A DNA stretch of 56,863 nucleotides from Occidentia massiliensis (GTDB lineage Bacteria > Pseudomonadota > Alphaproteobacteria > Rickettsiales > Rickettsiaceae): NCBI GenBank assembly GCA_000309075.1, contig CANJ01000015.1, positions 1 to 56,863 of the forward strand. The letters are read 5' to 3'. The position numbers and the translations under genes are program-made. Shown here in pieces: positions 9,299 through 19,280 of the stretch (the first letter of the stretch is position 1; each line of letters starts with the position of its first letter). The notes under the pieces were generated by a model, which was given only the letters and a program-made list of their open reading frames with translations, made no database searches and had not been told where the DNA came from.

Positions 9299-10093
9299 AT
9301 GTCATTGCTTCAGAAACAGTCTGATTTTTTACAGAAGATGCGTAATGCTGGTAGGATTGCTGCTTCCACTTTAGAAATGATTAAAAAATATGTTAAACCT
9401 AAAGTTACAACCAATGAATTGAATGAAATCTGCCATAATTATATTGTATCTCATGATGCTATTCCAGCTCCTTTAGGTTATAAAGGATTTCCAAAATCTA
9501 TATGTACATCGGTAAATAGAGTTATTTGTCATGGTATACCTGATAATAGAGCTTTACAAGAAGGAGACATGTTAAATATTGATGTATCCTTAAGTAAGGA
9601 TGGAGTGTTTGCTGATACATGTAAGATGTACTTTGTTGGTCAAACCTCTATAATATCAAAAAGAGTGGTTCAATGTGCTCAAGAGTGTTTATATTATGGT
9701 ATAAATCAAGTAAAGGCAGGTGCAAGTTTAAGAAGTATAGGAAGAGTTATTCAAAGGAATGCAGAAAAATATAAATATTCAGTAGTAAAAGATTTTTGTG
9801 GGCATGGGATTGGTAAGATGTTACATGAAAAACCACAAATCCTTCATTATGACGACCCATATTGCGTAGATAAAATGAAAGTAGGAATGACGTTTACTAT
9901 TGAGCCAATGATAAATGTTGGTAAGGCTGATGTAAAAATTTTACCTGATGGATGGACTGCTGTAACAAGAGATAGATCTTTATCAGCTCAGTATGAACAT
10001 ACTATTCTTGTTACAGATGGTGGGTTTGAAATCTTAACCCTTCGTGAAGAAGAAAGTCTTGATTATATATGCAGTTTTGTAATTCCTAGTTAA
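9299..10093 (+). CDS. map: Methionine aminopeptidase type I
   Basis: The 264 aa enzyme removes initiator methionine in the cytoplasm. The five metal ligands expected for MetAP-I are visible in context: D in NIDVS, D in FADTC, H in GHGIG, E in FTIEPM and E in QYEHT. The substrate-site histidine is in VICHGIPD. There is no N-terminal zinc finger, as is normal for bacterial type I. The gene is solitary, and a palindromic repeat begins just after its stop, between it and the convergent virB6-like gene. Confidence 0.96.
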   Translation: MSLLQKQSDFLQKMRNAGRIAASTLEMIKKYVKPKVTTNELNEICHNYIVSHDAIPAPLGYKGFPKSICTSVNRVICHGIPDNRALQEGDMLNIDVSLSKDGVFADTCKMYFVGQTSIISKRVVQCAQECLYYGINQVKAGASLRSIGRVIQRNAEKYKYSVVKDFCGHGIGKMLHEKPQILHYDDPYCVDKMKVGMTFTIEPMINVGKADVKILPDGWTAVTRDRSLSAQYEHTILVTDGGFEILTLREEESLDYICSFVIPS

Positions 10094-10094
10094 A

Positions 10095-10250
10095 GATATA
10101 TATTTCTATGAAATGAAGAGTGGGTAGACGAAGGTCAACATCAATAAATGCGTTGTCGTCAAGTTAAGGTCTGTGCTGCTCACATACTAAACTATTCTCT
10201 GCTGCTCAACTTAACAACTCCTAGCATTTATTGATGTTGCTAAGTATATC
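10095..10250. repeat. Dispersed palindromic repeat, copy A (core orientation 1)
   Basis: The outer flank reads CTATGAAATGAAGAGTGGGT. Next comes the arm CAACATCAATAAATG (10136-10150), a core of about 74 bases, and the perfect complementary arm at 10225-10239. GATATA and TATATC mark the outer ends. The core reads TCAAGTTAAGGTCTGTGCTG after the left arm, the reverse of copies B and D. It sits between the 3' ends of map and the virB6-like gene. Confidence 0.85.
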
Positions 10251-10297
10251 ATTACTTTTAAGGGTATTTTGAGATTATTATATTTGAATCTTTTGTA

Positions 10298-10624
10298 TTA
10301 CTTTTTATCTAAATTGTTAACGTTGATATTTTCTAGTATTTTTTTAATATCAATACCATGATCTCTTTTAATTTCTTCATTAGTTTTTATATCAATGCCA
10401 TAATTTCTCTTAAGTTCCTCTGGAGTAATTTGCTTTATTTGTCTTGGAGTTTGGTTATTTAGGTTTGGGCTTTGAAGAGTAGTTTGTTTTGTTTGTTCTT
10501 GATTTAAGTTATTAGTGTTAAGATCTTCTAATATTTTTTTAACATCAATACCATAATCTCTTTTAATTTCTTCATTAGTTTTTATATCAATGCCATAATT
10601 TTTCTTGAGTTCTTCTAGGGTAAT
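10298..10624 (-). repeat. Tandem 195-bp repeat in the virB6-like C-terminus
   Basis: Two units (approximately 10310-10429 and 10505-10624) encode nearly identical 40-residue segments containing NYGIDIKTNEEIKRD, separated by a 25-residue Gln/Asn/Thr-rich linker. Within each unit the motif (N/D)(Y/H)GID(I/V)K occurs twice, giving an internal sub-repeat. Confidence 0.75.
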
Positions 10625-12997
10625 TTGTTTTACTTGCTGTGGGTTATTTGGGTCAGTACTATCTGTAATTTGAGTTGGAACGTTAAGATTTCTTTCTGCT
10701 AAGTCACTATCTGATTGATTTTCAGGTGATAAATCATTTTTTATATTGTCAGCAGATGATTTTATAATGATTCCAGGCCTGTGTAATTTATTTGCAATTT
10801 TTGGAGTAATTTTAGATGTAATAGCAGATGCTAAATTTTTTACTTGAGTTTTTAACATGGATGTCAACATTCTTCGAGGATCTGATATTGGAGAAAATGG
10901 TACAGCTGCTTGTGCTGCTTCACTTGTAATTCCGCCTCCTAATCTACGACCTGTTTTAGTGCCTAGTACACCACCGCCGCCACTAAGGTAATTTGCAATG
11001 TTTACTGATAGATCATTAAATTTACTTAATAAAAATATACAAACTATAAATAGTAATAAACCATCAAATTGAACAAATGATCCTGCAAAAAATTTATCTA
11101 GTCTGTTTTTATCTCTGTTAACATTTGGATCTAGAAAAGGTAGTTCAACATAGCGGTCTCCTTGACATTGATAAGCATAACAATGATCATGGTCTTTTTT
11201 AACAATTTTTTTACCAATGTTACTCGGTTCAACTAATGGTGTATTTGCTCCCTTGTTTTTACCTGCTTGCTTACACGTCCAGCGAGTTCCTGGATTTATG
11301 TGATCTTCTGGAATGTAGATATTTTGGCATTCTTGAGTAAAAGATAGAGTTTTATTGAGAACTTGAGCAGGGAACCACCAGCTAAATAATGATCTATTGC
11401 CAAATTCTTCTTCACCAGTACTTGCAGCCAGAAATTTTGTTAAGCCTGATAAGTTAGGAAATTGTATTTGGCATACTCTAAATCCAAGAGATGCGTATAT
11501 TTCATGTCTAATTAATATTCCAATTAATGCAATACCAGTAAAAAGTATTATAGGTTGAAATGCATATATGGTTAATTGCCTTAACCAATTTTCAAACAGG
11601 GATCTTGTAAAGCCAAATAGTACAAAACAAAGAAAAATTGGCCCCATTACTATGATCATACCAACAAAAATTAAGGCATTAAGATAGAGTACTGCAGCCT
11701 TAAAGCTAATCATAAATAGGAAATATAATAGTATGAAATAGAGAATAATGTAGATAAAACCTGCCCAGTCTACAAATAGTAAAGCAAATAATTTACTAAA
11801 GGTTTGGGGAGCAATCATTAAACCTAAAATACTTGACTGTCCCGGACCAGTAGCTCCTGTTTCTTTAATAAGATTAAGTATAAATTCTATGCCATCAACA
11901 AAAATGAAAAATAAGTAATTGTAAAAAAAGTTCCATGCAGTTGAAGAATTTAATAATAATGAAATTATTATAATTTTTGCTATTCTTGATATTAGTTCAT
12001 TAACGGTGATGTTGATATTGCCAATTAAAAAAGCTAAAGCACTAAAACTTATGAATAAGATTAAGACAGCATTTACTGCTAGTTTATATTCTTGTTTAGA
12101 GATAATATTATTGAAAAGTTTCTGCACTAGGCCATATCTGCTACTATAATCATCGTCTACAACATCATCTGCTAATTTACCTTTTTCCCCAAATAACATT
12201 TTTTTTACTAATTGAGTTAGAAATTCAATAGGATCGCTTTTATTGCTGCCAATACCGGATTTAATAACAATTTTATATTGACCATTATTATCATTATAAA
12301 ATCTATCTAAAATCTTAAAATATAATTTTCCCTCAACATATTTTTCATCCTCTCCAGGATTATATACGTAAGTATAGCCTCCAGTTTTTCTTAATTCACC
12401 TTTTGGTGTAAAATCATAAAATTCTGGAAATCCTGAGCTGGTTGTAAATGTTTTTAAGGCGTTTTGACCAACATGAAAATTAATACTTCCTATTTCACTA
12501 TTAGGGTTGAGCTTAGTGTTAAGATTTCGATTTGGATTGGTACCTGGTTTTGTAATTAGGGCATATAGCCCTATACCATGTTTTAAAAGACATGGAGCAT
12601 TTATAATTGGGGCATCATCTTGTTCTGGATTAGAAAACATTTCGTTGTTTTCAAATTGACAATTCTGTAACCTTTCTGTAATACTTGCAAGAGTACGTTT
12701 ATTTTTTACAGTTCCATACCAAGGTGACCAAGCAGAAAGTTCAGCTGCAGTGTTGCTATAACTATCGTAATCCCAATTCTTAACCATAATTGTTAAAGGT
12801 TTACCGTTTAGTAAAAAGCCACTATAAACCCATGGGGCTACTTGATTATCTTGATTGCTTACAAGTTCTTTAGCCTCATATCTTGATGATATGTAAGTAG
12901 TTGCAAAACCAAAATCATCAGCATCTATACATTTTTCACTGCTGCAGCTACTTAGAAGAAAAGCTAAGATAATATATAAGAAAAATTTTCTGATCAT
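10298..12997 (-). CDS. virB6: VirB6/TrbL-like type IV secretion membrane protein
   Basis: This 899 aa protein fits the enlarged VirB6-like proteins of the rickettsial T4SS. It has an N-terminal lipoprotein-type signal (FLYIILAFLLSSCSS, Cys at about 18), a periplasmic domain to about residue 300, and a polytopic core (about 305-500) including LNALIFVGMIIVMGPIFLCF. A second hydrophobic segment lies near 650, followed by a hydrophilic C-terminal tail. VirB6 forms part of the inner-membrane channel. The tail holds two 40-residue near-copies starting ITLEELKKNYGID and ITPEELKRNYGID at a 65-residue period. Rickettsiales usually have virB3-virB4 and several tandem virB6 genes; here it stands alone between map and maeB, so the cluster appears dispersed. 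Which rvhB6 paralogue it is cannot be decided. Confidence 0.85.
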   Translation of the reverse strand: MIRKFFLYIILAFLLSSCSSEKCIDADDFGFATTYISSRYEAKELVSNQDNQVAPWVYSGFLLNGKPLTIMVKNWDYDSYSNTAAELSAWSPWYGTVKNKRTLASITERLQNCQFENNEMFSNPEQDDAPIINAPCLLKHGIGLYALITKPGTNPNRNLNTKLNPNSEIGSINFHVGQNALKTFTTSSGFPEFYDFTPKGELRKTGGYTYVYNPGEDEKYVEGKLYFKILDRFYNDNNGQYKIVIKSGIGSNKSDPIEFLTQLVKKMLFGEKGKLADDVVDDDYSSRYGLVQKLFNNIISKQEYKLAVNAVLILFISFSALAFLIGNINITVNELISRIAKIIIISLLLNSSTAWNFFYNYLFFIFVDGIEFILNLIKETGATGPGQSSILGLMIAPQTFSKLFALLFVDWAGFIYIILYFILLYFLFMISFKAAVLYLNALIFVGMIIVMGPIFLCFVLFGFTRSLFENWLRQLTIYAFQPIILFTGIALIGILIRHEIYASLGFRVCQIQFPNLSGLTKFLAASTGEEEFGNRSLFSWWFPAQVLNKTLSFTQECQNIYIPEDHINPGTRWTCKQAGKNKGANTPLVEPSNIGKKIVKKDHDHCYAYQCQGDRYVELPFLDPNVNRDKNRLDKFFAGSFVQFDGLLLFIVCIFLLSKFNDLSVNIANYLSGGGGVLGTKTGRRLGGGITSEAAQAAVPFSPISDPRRMLTSMLKTQVKNLASAITSKITPKIANKLHRPGIIIKSSADNIKNDLSPENQSDSDLAERNLNVPTQITDSTDPNNPQQVKQITLEELKKNYGIDIKTNEEIKRDYGIDVKKILEDLNTNNLNQEQTKQTTLQSPNLNNQTPRQIKQITPEELKRNYGIDIKTNEEIKRDHGIDIKKILENINVNNLDKK

Positions 12998-13143
12998 TAT
13001 TAGTTTATATGCTGTAATAATTTAGTAAATCATATAATAAAATTTTATATATACCAAAAATAACTACCTTGACTAAGTATTTTACTTACATCTATGTATT
13101 TCATATACACTTTTACTTTTAAAGAATTATTTAGAGTAGTTAA

Positions 13144-13303
13144 AATATATATCTCTATGAAATGAAGAGTGGGTAGACAAAGGTCAACATCAATAAATGC
13201 TATGAGTTATTAAGTCGAGCGGCAGAGCGTACTTTAGCACATGAGCAGCGCAAAACTTAATTTGACGACAAACAAAATTATTGATGTTAACCAAGTATAT
13301 ATT
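13144..13303. repeat. Dispersed palindromic repeat, copy B (core orientation 2)
   Basis: The flank CTCTATGAAATGAAGAGTGG is followed by CAACATCAATAAATG (13185-13199) and the imperfect right arm AATTATTGATGTT near 13277-13289. The core after the left arm reads TATGAGTTATTAAGTCGAGC, the reverse complement sense of copy A relative to the same flank. It lies directly 3' of maeB (minus strand) and upstream of the virB6-like gene, filling most of the 347-base gap. Confidence 0.85.
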
Positions 13304-13344
13304 AAATACTTTTAAGTAATATAGTAGCTAATGCTTATGTTATA

Positions 13345-15609
13345 TTATTTATTATTAATAGTTTCTAATGCTCCAAAACCAATGGCATGAACTATCTTAG
13401 AAGCATTCATTTCAGTAATTTGTATGGGATATTTAAGTCCACCAATAATTGGTCCTATGGATTTAATACCACCTATTACTTGTAGTAATTTTGTTAAAAC
13501 TGAGATAGTGTGTGATTCAGTCATGATTAAGATATTAGCAGCTCCTGATAAACTACAAGTTGGATAAAGTTTCTTTAGTAATTCTGAGTTTAATGCAACA
13601 TTAATTGGTATTTCAGTATCACATTCAAAGTTTCTAGGTTTTTGATTGAGGATATTGACTGCTTTTTTTACTTTTATATAATTTTCATGACTAGTATTAC
13701 TAAAATTTAAAGAGGATAACAATATTATTTTAGGTTGATATCCTATATTTTTAGCTATGTTTGCAATTTGAGTTGCAATATCTACAAGGTCGTTAGGTGT
13801 TGGTGATTCATTAATACTATTAGCAATTATTAAATTATATTCTTTAGAGATAATTACAGAGTAACTAAATATTATAGAATCTAGCTTGGGTTTAATAATT
13901 TGAAAAACATTATTTAAGTAATTAGAGTGATTAGTTAGTGATCCTGTTACTACCATATCAGCTTTTTTATTTAGTAACATACTAACAGCTGCAAGCATAT
14001 TATAATTATTGTTGAGTAATTTTGTACAGTCTTTATGCAATAAGCCTTTATGTTGTAATAAATCTATGTCGTTACTAAGTTTTTTACAATTAGATATATC
14101 TTCAACCCTAATATTTTTAAGATTTTCTGTAGGTGATATAGTCTTTAATATATTTTCAATTTTTTTCTTTTTTCCTAGTAAAATAGGATTACCATAATTA
14201 TTATTACGCATTAAAATTGCTGCTTTAACTGATTCTTCTTCTTCTCCTTCTACAATAACAATATTTTTATTACTAATATTGTTTTTTTCAAAAATAAATT
14301 TCATATAACTAGATATTGGATCTGATCTATTTTCAAGCTCAGATTTGTACTGTTTAAAATTAATATCAGTTTTTCTTGCTATTCCAGTTTTAATTGCAGC
14401 TTTAGCAACTGCTAAGGGAACAGTAGTAATTAGCCTTGAATCAAAAGGTAGAGGTAAAATATAATCAGGACCGTAATACATTTTTTTGCCAAAATAAGCT
14501 CTGGATACTTCATCTGGTACCGGTTGACGTGCTAACCAAGCTATTTCTTTAGCAGCAGCAATTTTCATTGCTTCATCAATTTTGGTTGCCCTAACATCTA
14601 AAGCTCCTCTAAAAATATAAGGGAATACCATAACATTGTTTACTTGGTTATTGTAGTCAGACCTACCTGTAGCAATAATAGCATCAGACCTAACAGATTT
14701 AACTTTGTCAGGAGTAATTTCTGGATCTGGATTAGCTAAAGCAAAGATTATTGGTTGTGCTGCCATAGTTTTAACCATTGCTGGTGTAAGAGCATCTTTA
14801 GCTGATAGACCTAAAAATAGGTCAGCTCCCACTATTGCTTCAGCAAGAGTTCTAAGTTTAGTGTCAACTGCAAGTGCTTCTTTCCATTTGTTCATTCCTT
14901 CCTTTCTACCCTTATATATTACCCCTTTACTGTCACATAATATTATATGATTGTTTTTAACACCTTGAGACTTTAATAGTTCTAAGCAAGAAATTCCAGC
15001 TGCTCCTGCACCATTTACAACAACCTTTAAATTTTTAAAATCACGATTAGTTAAATCTAGAGCATTGATAACTCCAGCCAAAGTAACAATTGCTGTACCA
15101 TGTTGGTCATCATGGAATACAGGAATATTCATAGTTTCCTGTAATTTTTTTTCTATTATAAAACATTCAGGAGCTTTAATGTCTTCTAAATTAATTCCAC
15201 CCCAACTATATTCTAAATATTTAACTAATTTGATAAATTCCTGTGGATCTTCAGTGTTTACTTCAATATCAAGAGCATCAATATCTGCAAATTTCTTAAA
15301 TAACACTGCTTTTCCTTCCATAACGGGTTTAGAAGCTGCTGCTCCCAAGTTACCAAGCCCTAAAACAGCTGTTCCATTTGAAATAACTGCGACCATGTTA
15401 CCTTTAGCAGTATAATTATAAATTTGTTCAACATCTTTCTTTATTTCTAGACAAGGTTCTGCAACACCAGGAGAGTAAGCTAGCGATAAATCATCTTGTG
15501 TTAATAATGGCTTTGTTGCTACTATTTCTATCTTACCTGGTTTATTACTTCTGCAGTGATATTCAAGTGCTGGGGTTAATTTTTTATTTTCTTGTTTAGT
15601 AGAGAGCAT
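13345..15609 (-). CDS. maeB: NADP-dependent malic enzyme with phosphotransacetylase-like domain
   Basis: This 754 aa MaeB-type fusion has an N-terminal malic enzyme (about 1-425), with YSPGVAEPC, a dinucleotide fold around VVVNGAGAAGISCLELL and the FHDDQHGTAIV motif. A C-terminal phosphate acetyltransferase-like domain (about 430-754) includes EGEEEESVKAA and MTESHTISVLTKLL. It decarboxylates malate to pyruvate with NADP reduction in the cytoplasm. The C-terminal domain is generally regulatory in this family. Gene is monocistronic on the minus strand with repeat B after it; the frameshifted AEC transporter gene ends 23 bases upstream of its start. Confidence 0.95.
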   Translation of the reverse strand: MLSTKQENKKLTPALEYHCRSNKPGKIEIVATKPLLTQDDLSLAYSPGVAEPCLEIKKDVEQIYNYTAKGNMVAVISNGTAVLGLGNLGAAASKPVMEGKAVLFKKFADIDALDIEVNTEDPQEFIKLVKYLEYSWGGINLEDIKAPECFIIEKKLQETMNIPVFHDDQHGTAIVTLAGVINALDLTNRDFKNLKVVVNGAGAAGISCLELLKSQGVKNNHIILCDSKGVIYKGRKEGMNKWKEALAVDTKLRTLAEAIVGADLFLGLSAKDALTPAMVKTMAAQPIIFALANPDPEITPDKVKSVRSDAIIATGRSDYNNQVNNVMVFPYIFRGALDVRATKIDEAMKIAAAKEIAWLARQPVPDEVSRAYFGKKMYYGPDYILPLPFDSRLITTVPLAVAKAAIKTGIARKTDINFKQYKSELENRSDPISSYMKFIFEKNNISNKNIVIVEGEEEESVKAAILMRNNNYGNPILLGKKKKIENILKTISPTENLKNIRVEDISNCKKLSNDIDLLQHKGLLHKDCTKLLNNNYNMLAAVSMLLNKKADMVVTGSLTNHSNYLNNVFQIIKPKLDSIIFSYSVIISKEYNLIIANSINESPTPNDLVDIATQIANIAKNIGYQPKIILLSSLNFSNTSHENYIKVKKAVNILNQKPRNFECDTEIPINVALNSELLKKLYPTCSLSGAANILIMTESHTISVLTKLLQVIGGIKSIGPIIGGLKYPIQITEMNASKIVHAIGFGALETINNK

Positions 15610-15631
15610 AAAAATATATAGTTATGTTAGT

Positions 15632-16560
15632 TCAAATAAATATGTATACAATAATAGATAGAGATAATACTGAAAATATGGTAGAAAAGGTAATAATTGC
15701 AGCCATAGACTCTGGATCACCATTAAGTTGTTTTGATAATAGGTATGAAGTGCTAGCTGGCGGTAAGCAGCTAAAAACTATTCCAACCGATCTTAAATCT
15801 CCAGTAATACCAGTGAAAAAAAAACTATTATAGTGACTATTGGGAGAATAATTAATTTAGTAAAACTTGCTAGCAAAACTTGTTTTATATGTTTAGCGTT
15901 AAGGTTAAATTGTAATCTTGCACCTACATTCATAACACCAATAGCAAGGGCTGCATTTGATAATGTATCAATGGTTTTTTTTATACCAACGTTAAGGACT
16001 ATATCAAAATAATTGAATATAAATCCTGTAAAACTGGCAATAATTAGTGGGTTAGATATAAAATTTTTTGTTAGATTTAAAAAGTTTGATTTTATTTTAG
16101 CGTCAGAAATATCTGTTACATAAATACTAAAAATTAATACAGAAATTGCGTTACTAAAAATAATCATATAAGATGAAACAACAGCAATGATTTCCATACC
16201 TTTACTGCCAAACATACCATTACCTAGCCCTAAAAATATATAGCTGTTAAACCTTACTGATCCTTGAAATAGGGAAGTAAAAAGAACTTTACAATCTTTT
16301 GCCCTTTTTTGGTATACTATTAGTATTATACATACAATAGTAATAGATAACATTAAAGCTAAGGTTAACTTTATTAAATCTTTAGAGCTGGTTTCTATAG
16401 AAGATGTATAATTAAATAGTACTAAAGGAAAAAGCAAAAAGTAAGATAATTTTTCTAGTCCTCGCCAGAATTCTTCAGAGGTAAGCCATTTTCGTCTTAT
16501 AATACTACCTAGCATAGTTATAATAAATATAGGTAATATACTTGCAAATATATTATTCAT
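15632..16560 (-). pseudogene. AEC-family transporter, frameshifted in a poly-T run
   Basis: Residues 1-255 (15793-16560) are the N-terminal part of an auxin efflux carrier/AEC permease (WRGLEKLSYFLLFPLVLFN; later ALAIGVMNVGARL). The frame stops at LLEI. Shifting one base gives the missing end: VFSCLPPASTSYLLSKQLNG, then DPESMAAIITFSTIFSVL, stopping at 15632. The joined product would be about 309 aa, the normal AEC length. The frame change maps to the nine-T (minus strand) run at 15816-15824; ten T would restore it. A plus-strand open frame at 15624-15833 is antisense to this conserved C-terminus and is not a gene. Substrate unknown. Confidence 0.85.
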
Positions 16561-16803
16561 TTTGGTGATTTTACTTATTCTTTTGATTACAAAAATTGTT
16601 TTAAATAAGTTAGTGCAAACACTAAACTATAATGTAGAACTATTCTTAATTTTTGTACGTTAAGTATATTTGGATTTTATAATAGCATAATTAAAATTAT
16701 AAATCAAAAACTGAAATATATAACTTTAATAATTTATCTAAACTGAAATTAAGTAGAAGTTAAATTTGGTTGGTATAATGCTTAAATATATTTTGTAAGC
16801 TTT
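16561..16803. other. Spacer upstream of the AEC gene
   Basis: About 240 AT-rich bases holding the presumed promoter of the AEC transporter gene. No open frame or inverted repeat was recognised before palindromic repeat C begins. Confidence 0.4.
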
Positions 16804-16954
16804 GTATACTTGGTCAACATCAATAAATGTTAGGAGTTATTAAGCCGAGCAGTAGGAGCATAGTTTAGTACGTGAGTAGCACAGATCTTAATTTGATGAT
16901 AACATATTGATGTTGATTTTACCTACCCACTCTTCATTTTATAGAGGTATATAT
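16804..16954. repeat. Dispersed palindromic repeat, copy C (whole element inverted)
   Basis: This copy is reversed in the window: the conserved flank reads CTACCCACTCTTCATTTTAT on the right (about 16923-16942). Arms are CAACATCAATAAATG (16815-16829) and CATATTGATGTTG (16903-16915). Relative to its own flank the core orientation matches copy A, not B or D. It lies 3' of the minus-strand XRE gene, about 195 bases past its stop. Confidence 0.85.
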
Positions 16955-17149
16955 GTTGTATTTGCTGAGATTGTTGTAAAAGCGGTAAAATATAATAGTT
17001 TTTTACTCTTAATAGTAGTAAATAAAAATATTGTAGTTGCTATTTATTTGTAAATATAGAGATCACTAAACTTATAAAATTAAGTAAGAATTTTATAAGT
17101 TTAATAATTTAGTATATTTTAAAAAGTAATATGCTAAATTATAAAAACT

Positions 17150-17590
17150 CTATAAATTAGGCTCAGTCTTTAATGTTTTAACTAGATCAATGATTTTTTT
17201 TCTAACTTCCGGGTCAGTAATCTCATTAAATGCTTTAATAAGGGTTACTATTTCTTTTTCAGAAGCATTGTCTTCAGGAAGAAAAGGTTCTTGATCTTCA
17301 GCTAATGCATACGTATTTATGCTTTCAATTGCATTATTTTGTTCGGTGTCTACTTTTTCAAAGAAGTAATTAACTGAAACCTTTAATAAATTTGCAAAGC
17401 CATATAGTTTACCACTTGATATACGGTTTGTTGCTTTTTCATATTTTTGAATTTGCTGTATACTTACATTAACAGCTTCTGCTAAATTTTTTTGATTAAG
17501 GCCAAGCATCATACGACGCATCCTTAATCTTTTACTAACGTAAGAATCTACTAAACCGATTTTTGTTTTTAGATTTAAACCACTGATCAT
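17150..17590 (-). CDS. XRE-family helix-turn-helix regulator
   Basis: The 146 aa protein has a Cro/C1-type HTH at about residues 18-75, with MRRMMLGLNQKNLAEAVNVS and IQQIQKYEKATNRISSGKLY, followed by an acidic C-terminal region ending in helix-forming residues. Proteins of this layout (N-terminal HTH and about 70 further residues) are conserved regulators in alphaproteobacteria, including Rickettsiales; the target genes are unknown. The start ATG at 17590 lies about 60 bases downstream of lnt's stop, so the two could be cotranscribed on the minus strand. Confidence 0.9.
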   Translation of the reverse strand: MISGLNLKTKIGLVDSYVSKRLRMRRMMLGLNQKNLAEAVNVSIQQIQKYEKATNRISSGKLYGFANLLKVSVNYFFEKVDTEQNNAIESINTYALAEDQEPFLPEDNASEKEIVTLIKAFNEITDPEVRKKIIDLVKTLKTEPNL

Positions 17591-17651
17591 ATAATTTGTA
17601 CTCTATAGTTCACCTTCGTAAGATAAGTTTATAGATTAGATTTAATAAAAA

Positions 17652-19145
17652 TCAAGTAATAATTTTTATTATTAAGCAATTTTTTATATTTTTAGAAATT
17701 AGCTTTAGAGTATTTAAGAATATTATTAAAAAAATGATAGAAAACATTTTAAAATATGAATATATGGTTGAAAAATTAAGCTTTTTCGGTAATTTCGAAT
17801 CAATGATAGTAACTTGATCTAATTTAGTTTGTTGAATGATTTTTCCATTTGGATCTATGATAGCTGAAATTCCATTATTAGCAGCTCTAACTATTGGTAT
17901 ACCATTTTCTACAGCTCTCATAATTGTAATATGTAAATGTTGGTATGGACCAGAAGAATGGCCGTACCATGAATCATTTGTAACATTAATTATTAAATCA
18001 ACATCTTTGTTACTAATAGCTACTTCATTAGGAAAGATAACCTCATAGCATATTAAAGGCCTTATTTTTAATTTATAGTTGGGCAGTTCAAAAACTTTTA
18101 CAGTTTGACCTTGAGAGTAATCGATAACACCATGAGTAATTTTAGTAAGTGGTAGTAACTGTTTAAAGGGTATATATTCTCCAAATGGGACAAGATGTTG
18201 CTTGTGATATATGAATAACAATTTACTATCTTTTTGTATTGCATACATGCTTGTATAGACTTTATATTCAGGATTTTCAATTTCATCTATTCCACCAGTA
18301 ATTAATATAGAATTAGGTTTAACCAAAGCATATGATATAAAATCTTGCACAGACTTTATATGTAATGGAACGGTAACAGCTGCTTCTGGCCAAATAATTA
18401 TATCAGAATCTTTATCAGCTGGTATTTTTGATAAATCAATATATTTTTTAAGATTTGTCCAAAATTGATTGCTGTCCCATTTTTGGTTTTGGATAATACT
18501 TGGTTGCACTACTCTAATATTAATATTTTCAAATTTAGTTGAGTATAGCTTTAGCCGGTAGTATCCAAATATTAATAATGCAGTAGTAAGTAAAAGAGTA
18601 AAAACTATATGTGTGTGTAAGGTGGATTTTTTATTTTCAAATAAAATATGATAGCCAGAAGCAGTATATATTAAAATAAAGCTTAATCCATAAACTCCCC
18701 AAATACTTGCAGTTTGTATAGTTATAGCTGAAAAACTCATTGCATAACCAGTAAGGTTCCAAGCAAACCCAGTAAATAACCATGAGCGTAGCCATTCAAA
18801 AATTACCCAAAAACTTGTGAAAGCGAAGGTGAAATTTTCAGAGAACCTGTAGTACCAACTGCATGCACAAGCTAAAGCTATAAAAAAGGATAGAATAAAT
18901 GGCAACCCAACAAGCGCTATAGGAACCATCCAGGATAGTGTATCATCATAAGTGGTAGGAGCAATAGCAACCCAGTATAATCCACTTAAGAAATGACCAA
19001 AACCAAATATTAATCCTAATAAGAGTACATATTTTACATCTTTACCATATTTAACTAGGTATACTAAGATAGTAATGCAAAATAATGATGGGAAAAAAAA
19101 TAATGGTGCAAAAATAGCACTAGAAGCTAGCCCTAAAAAAAACAA
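17652..19145 (-). CDS. lnt: Apolipoprotein N-acyltransferase
   Basis: This 497 aa inner-membrane enzyme adds the third acyl chain to lipoproteins. Several N-terminal membrane helices (about 1-190) precede a nitrilase-type periplasmic domain with the expected catalytic set: E in IIWPEAAV, K in HKQHLVPFGEYIPF and C in RPLICYEVIFPNE. A C-terminal membrane helix follows (SYFKMFSIIFLIIFLNTLKL). Lipoprotein clients in this window include Pal and possibly the virB6-like protein. It is divergent from fabI, with 135 bases between the chosen starts. Confidence 0.95.
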   Translation of the reverse strand: MFFLGLASSAIFAPLFFFPSLFCITILVYLVKYGKDVKYVLLLGLIFGFGHFLSGLYWVAIAPTTYDDTLSWMVPIALVGLPFILSFFIALACACSWYYRFSENFTFAFTSFWVIFEWLRSWLFTGFAWNLTGYAMSFSAITIQTASIWGVYGLSFILIYTASGYHILFENKKSTLHTHIVFTLLLTTALLIFGYYRLKLYSTKFENINIRVVQPSIIQNQKWDSNQFWTNLKKYIDLSKIPADKDSDIIIWPEAAVTVPLHIKSVQDFISYALVKPNSILITGGIDEIENPEYKVYTSMYAIQKDSKLLFIYHKQHLVPFGEYIPFKQLLPLTKITHGVIDYSQGQTVKVFELPNYKLKIRPLICYEVIFPNEVAISNKDVDLIINVTNDSWYGHSSGPYQHLHITIMRAVENGIPIVRAANNGISAIIDPNGKIIQQTKLDQVTIIDSKLPKKLNFSTIYSYFKMFSIIFLIIFLNTLKLISKNIKNCLIIKIIT

Positions 19146-19280
19146 GTGATTTTTTGTCGATGTAAACAGTATTTAAAAAGGTTATATATAATATTGTACA
19201 TTGTTAATTTCTTAATTTTATTTGCAAAATTATATAGCATGTTATATCTATTTATTAAAATAATAATTAGGATGTTAATA

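Noticed and set aside
15624-15833. Plus-strand 69 aa open frame between maeB and the AEC gene
   Set aside because: It is antisense to the conserved C-terminus of the frameshifted AEC transporter, which explains the open frame.
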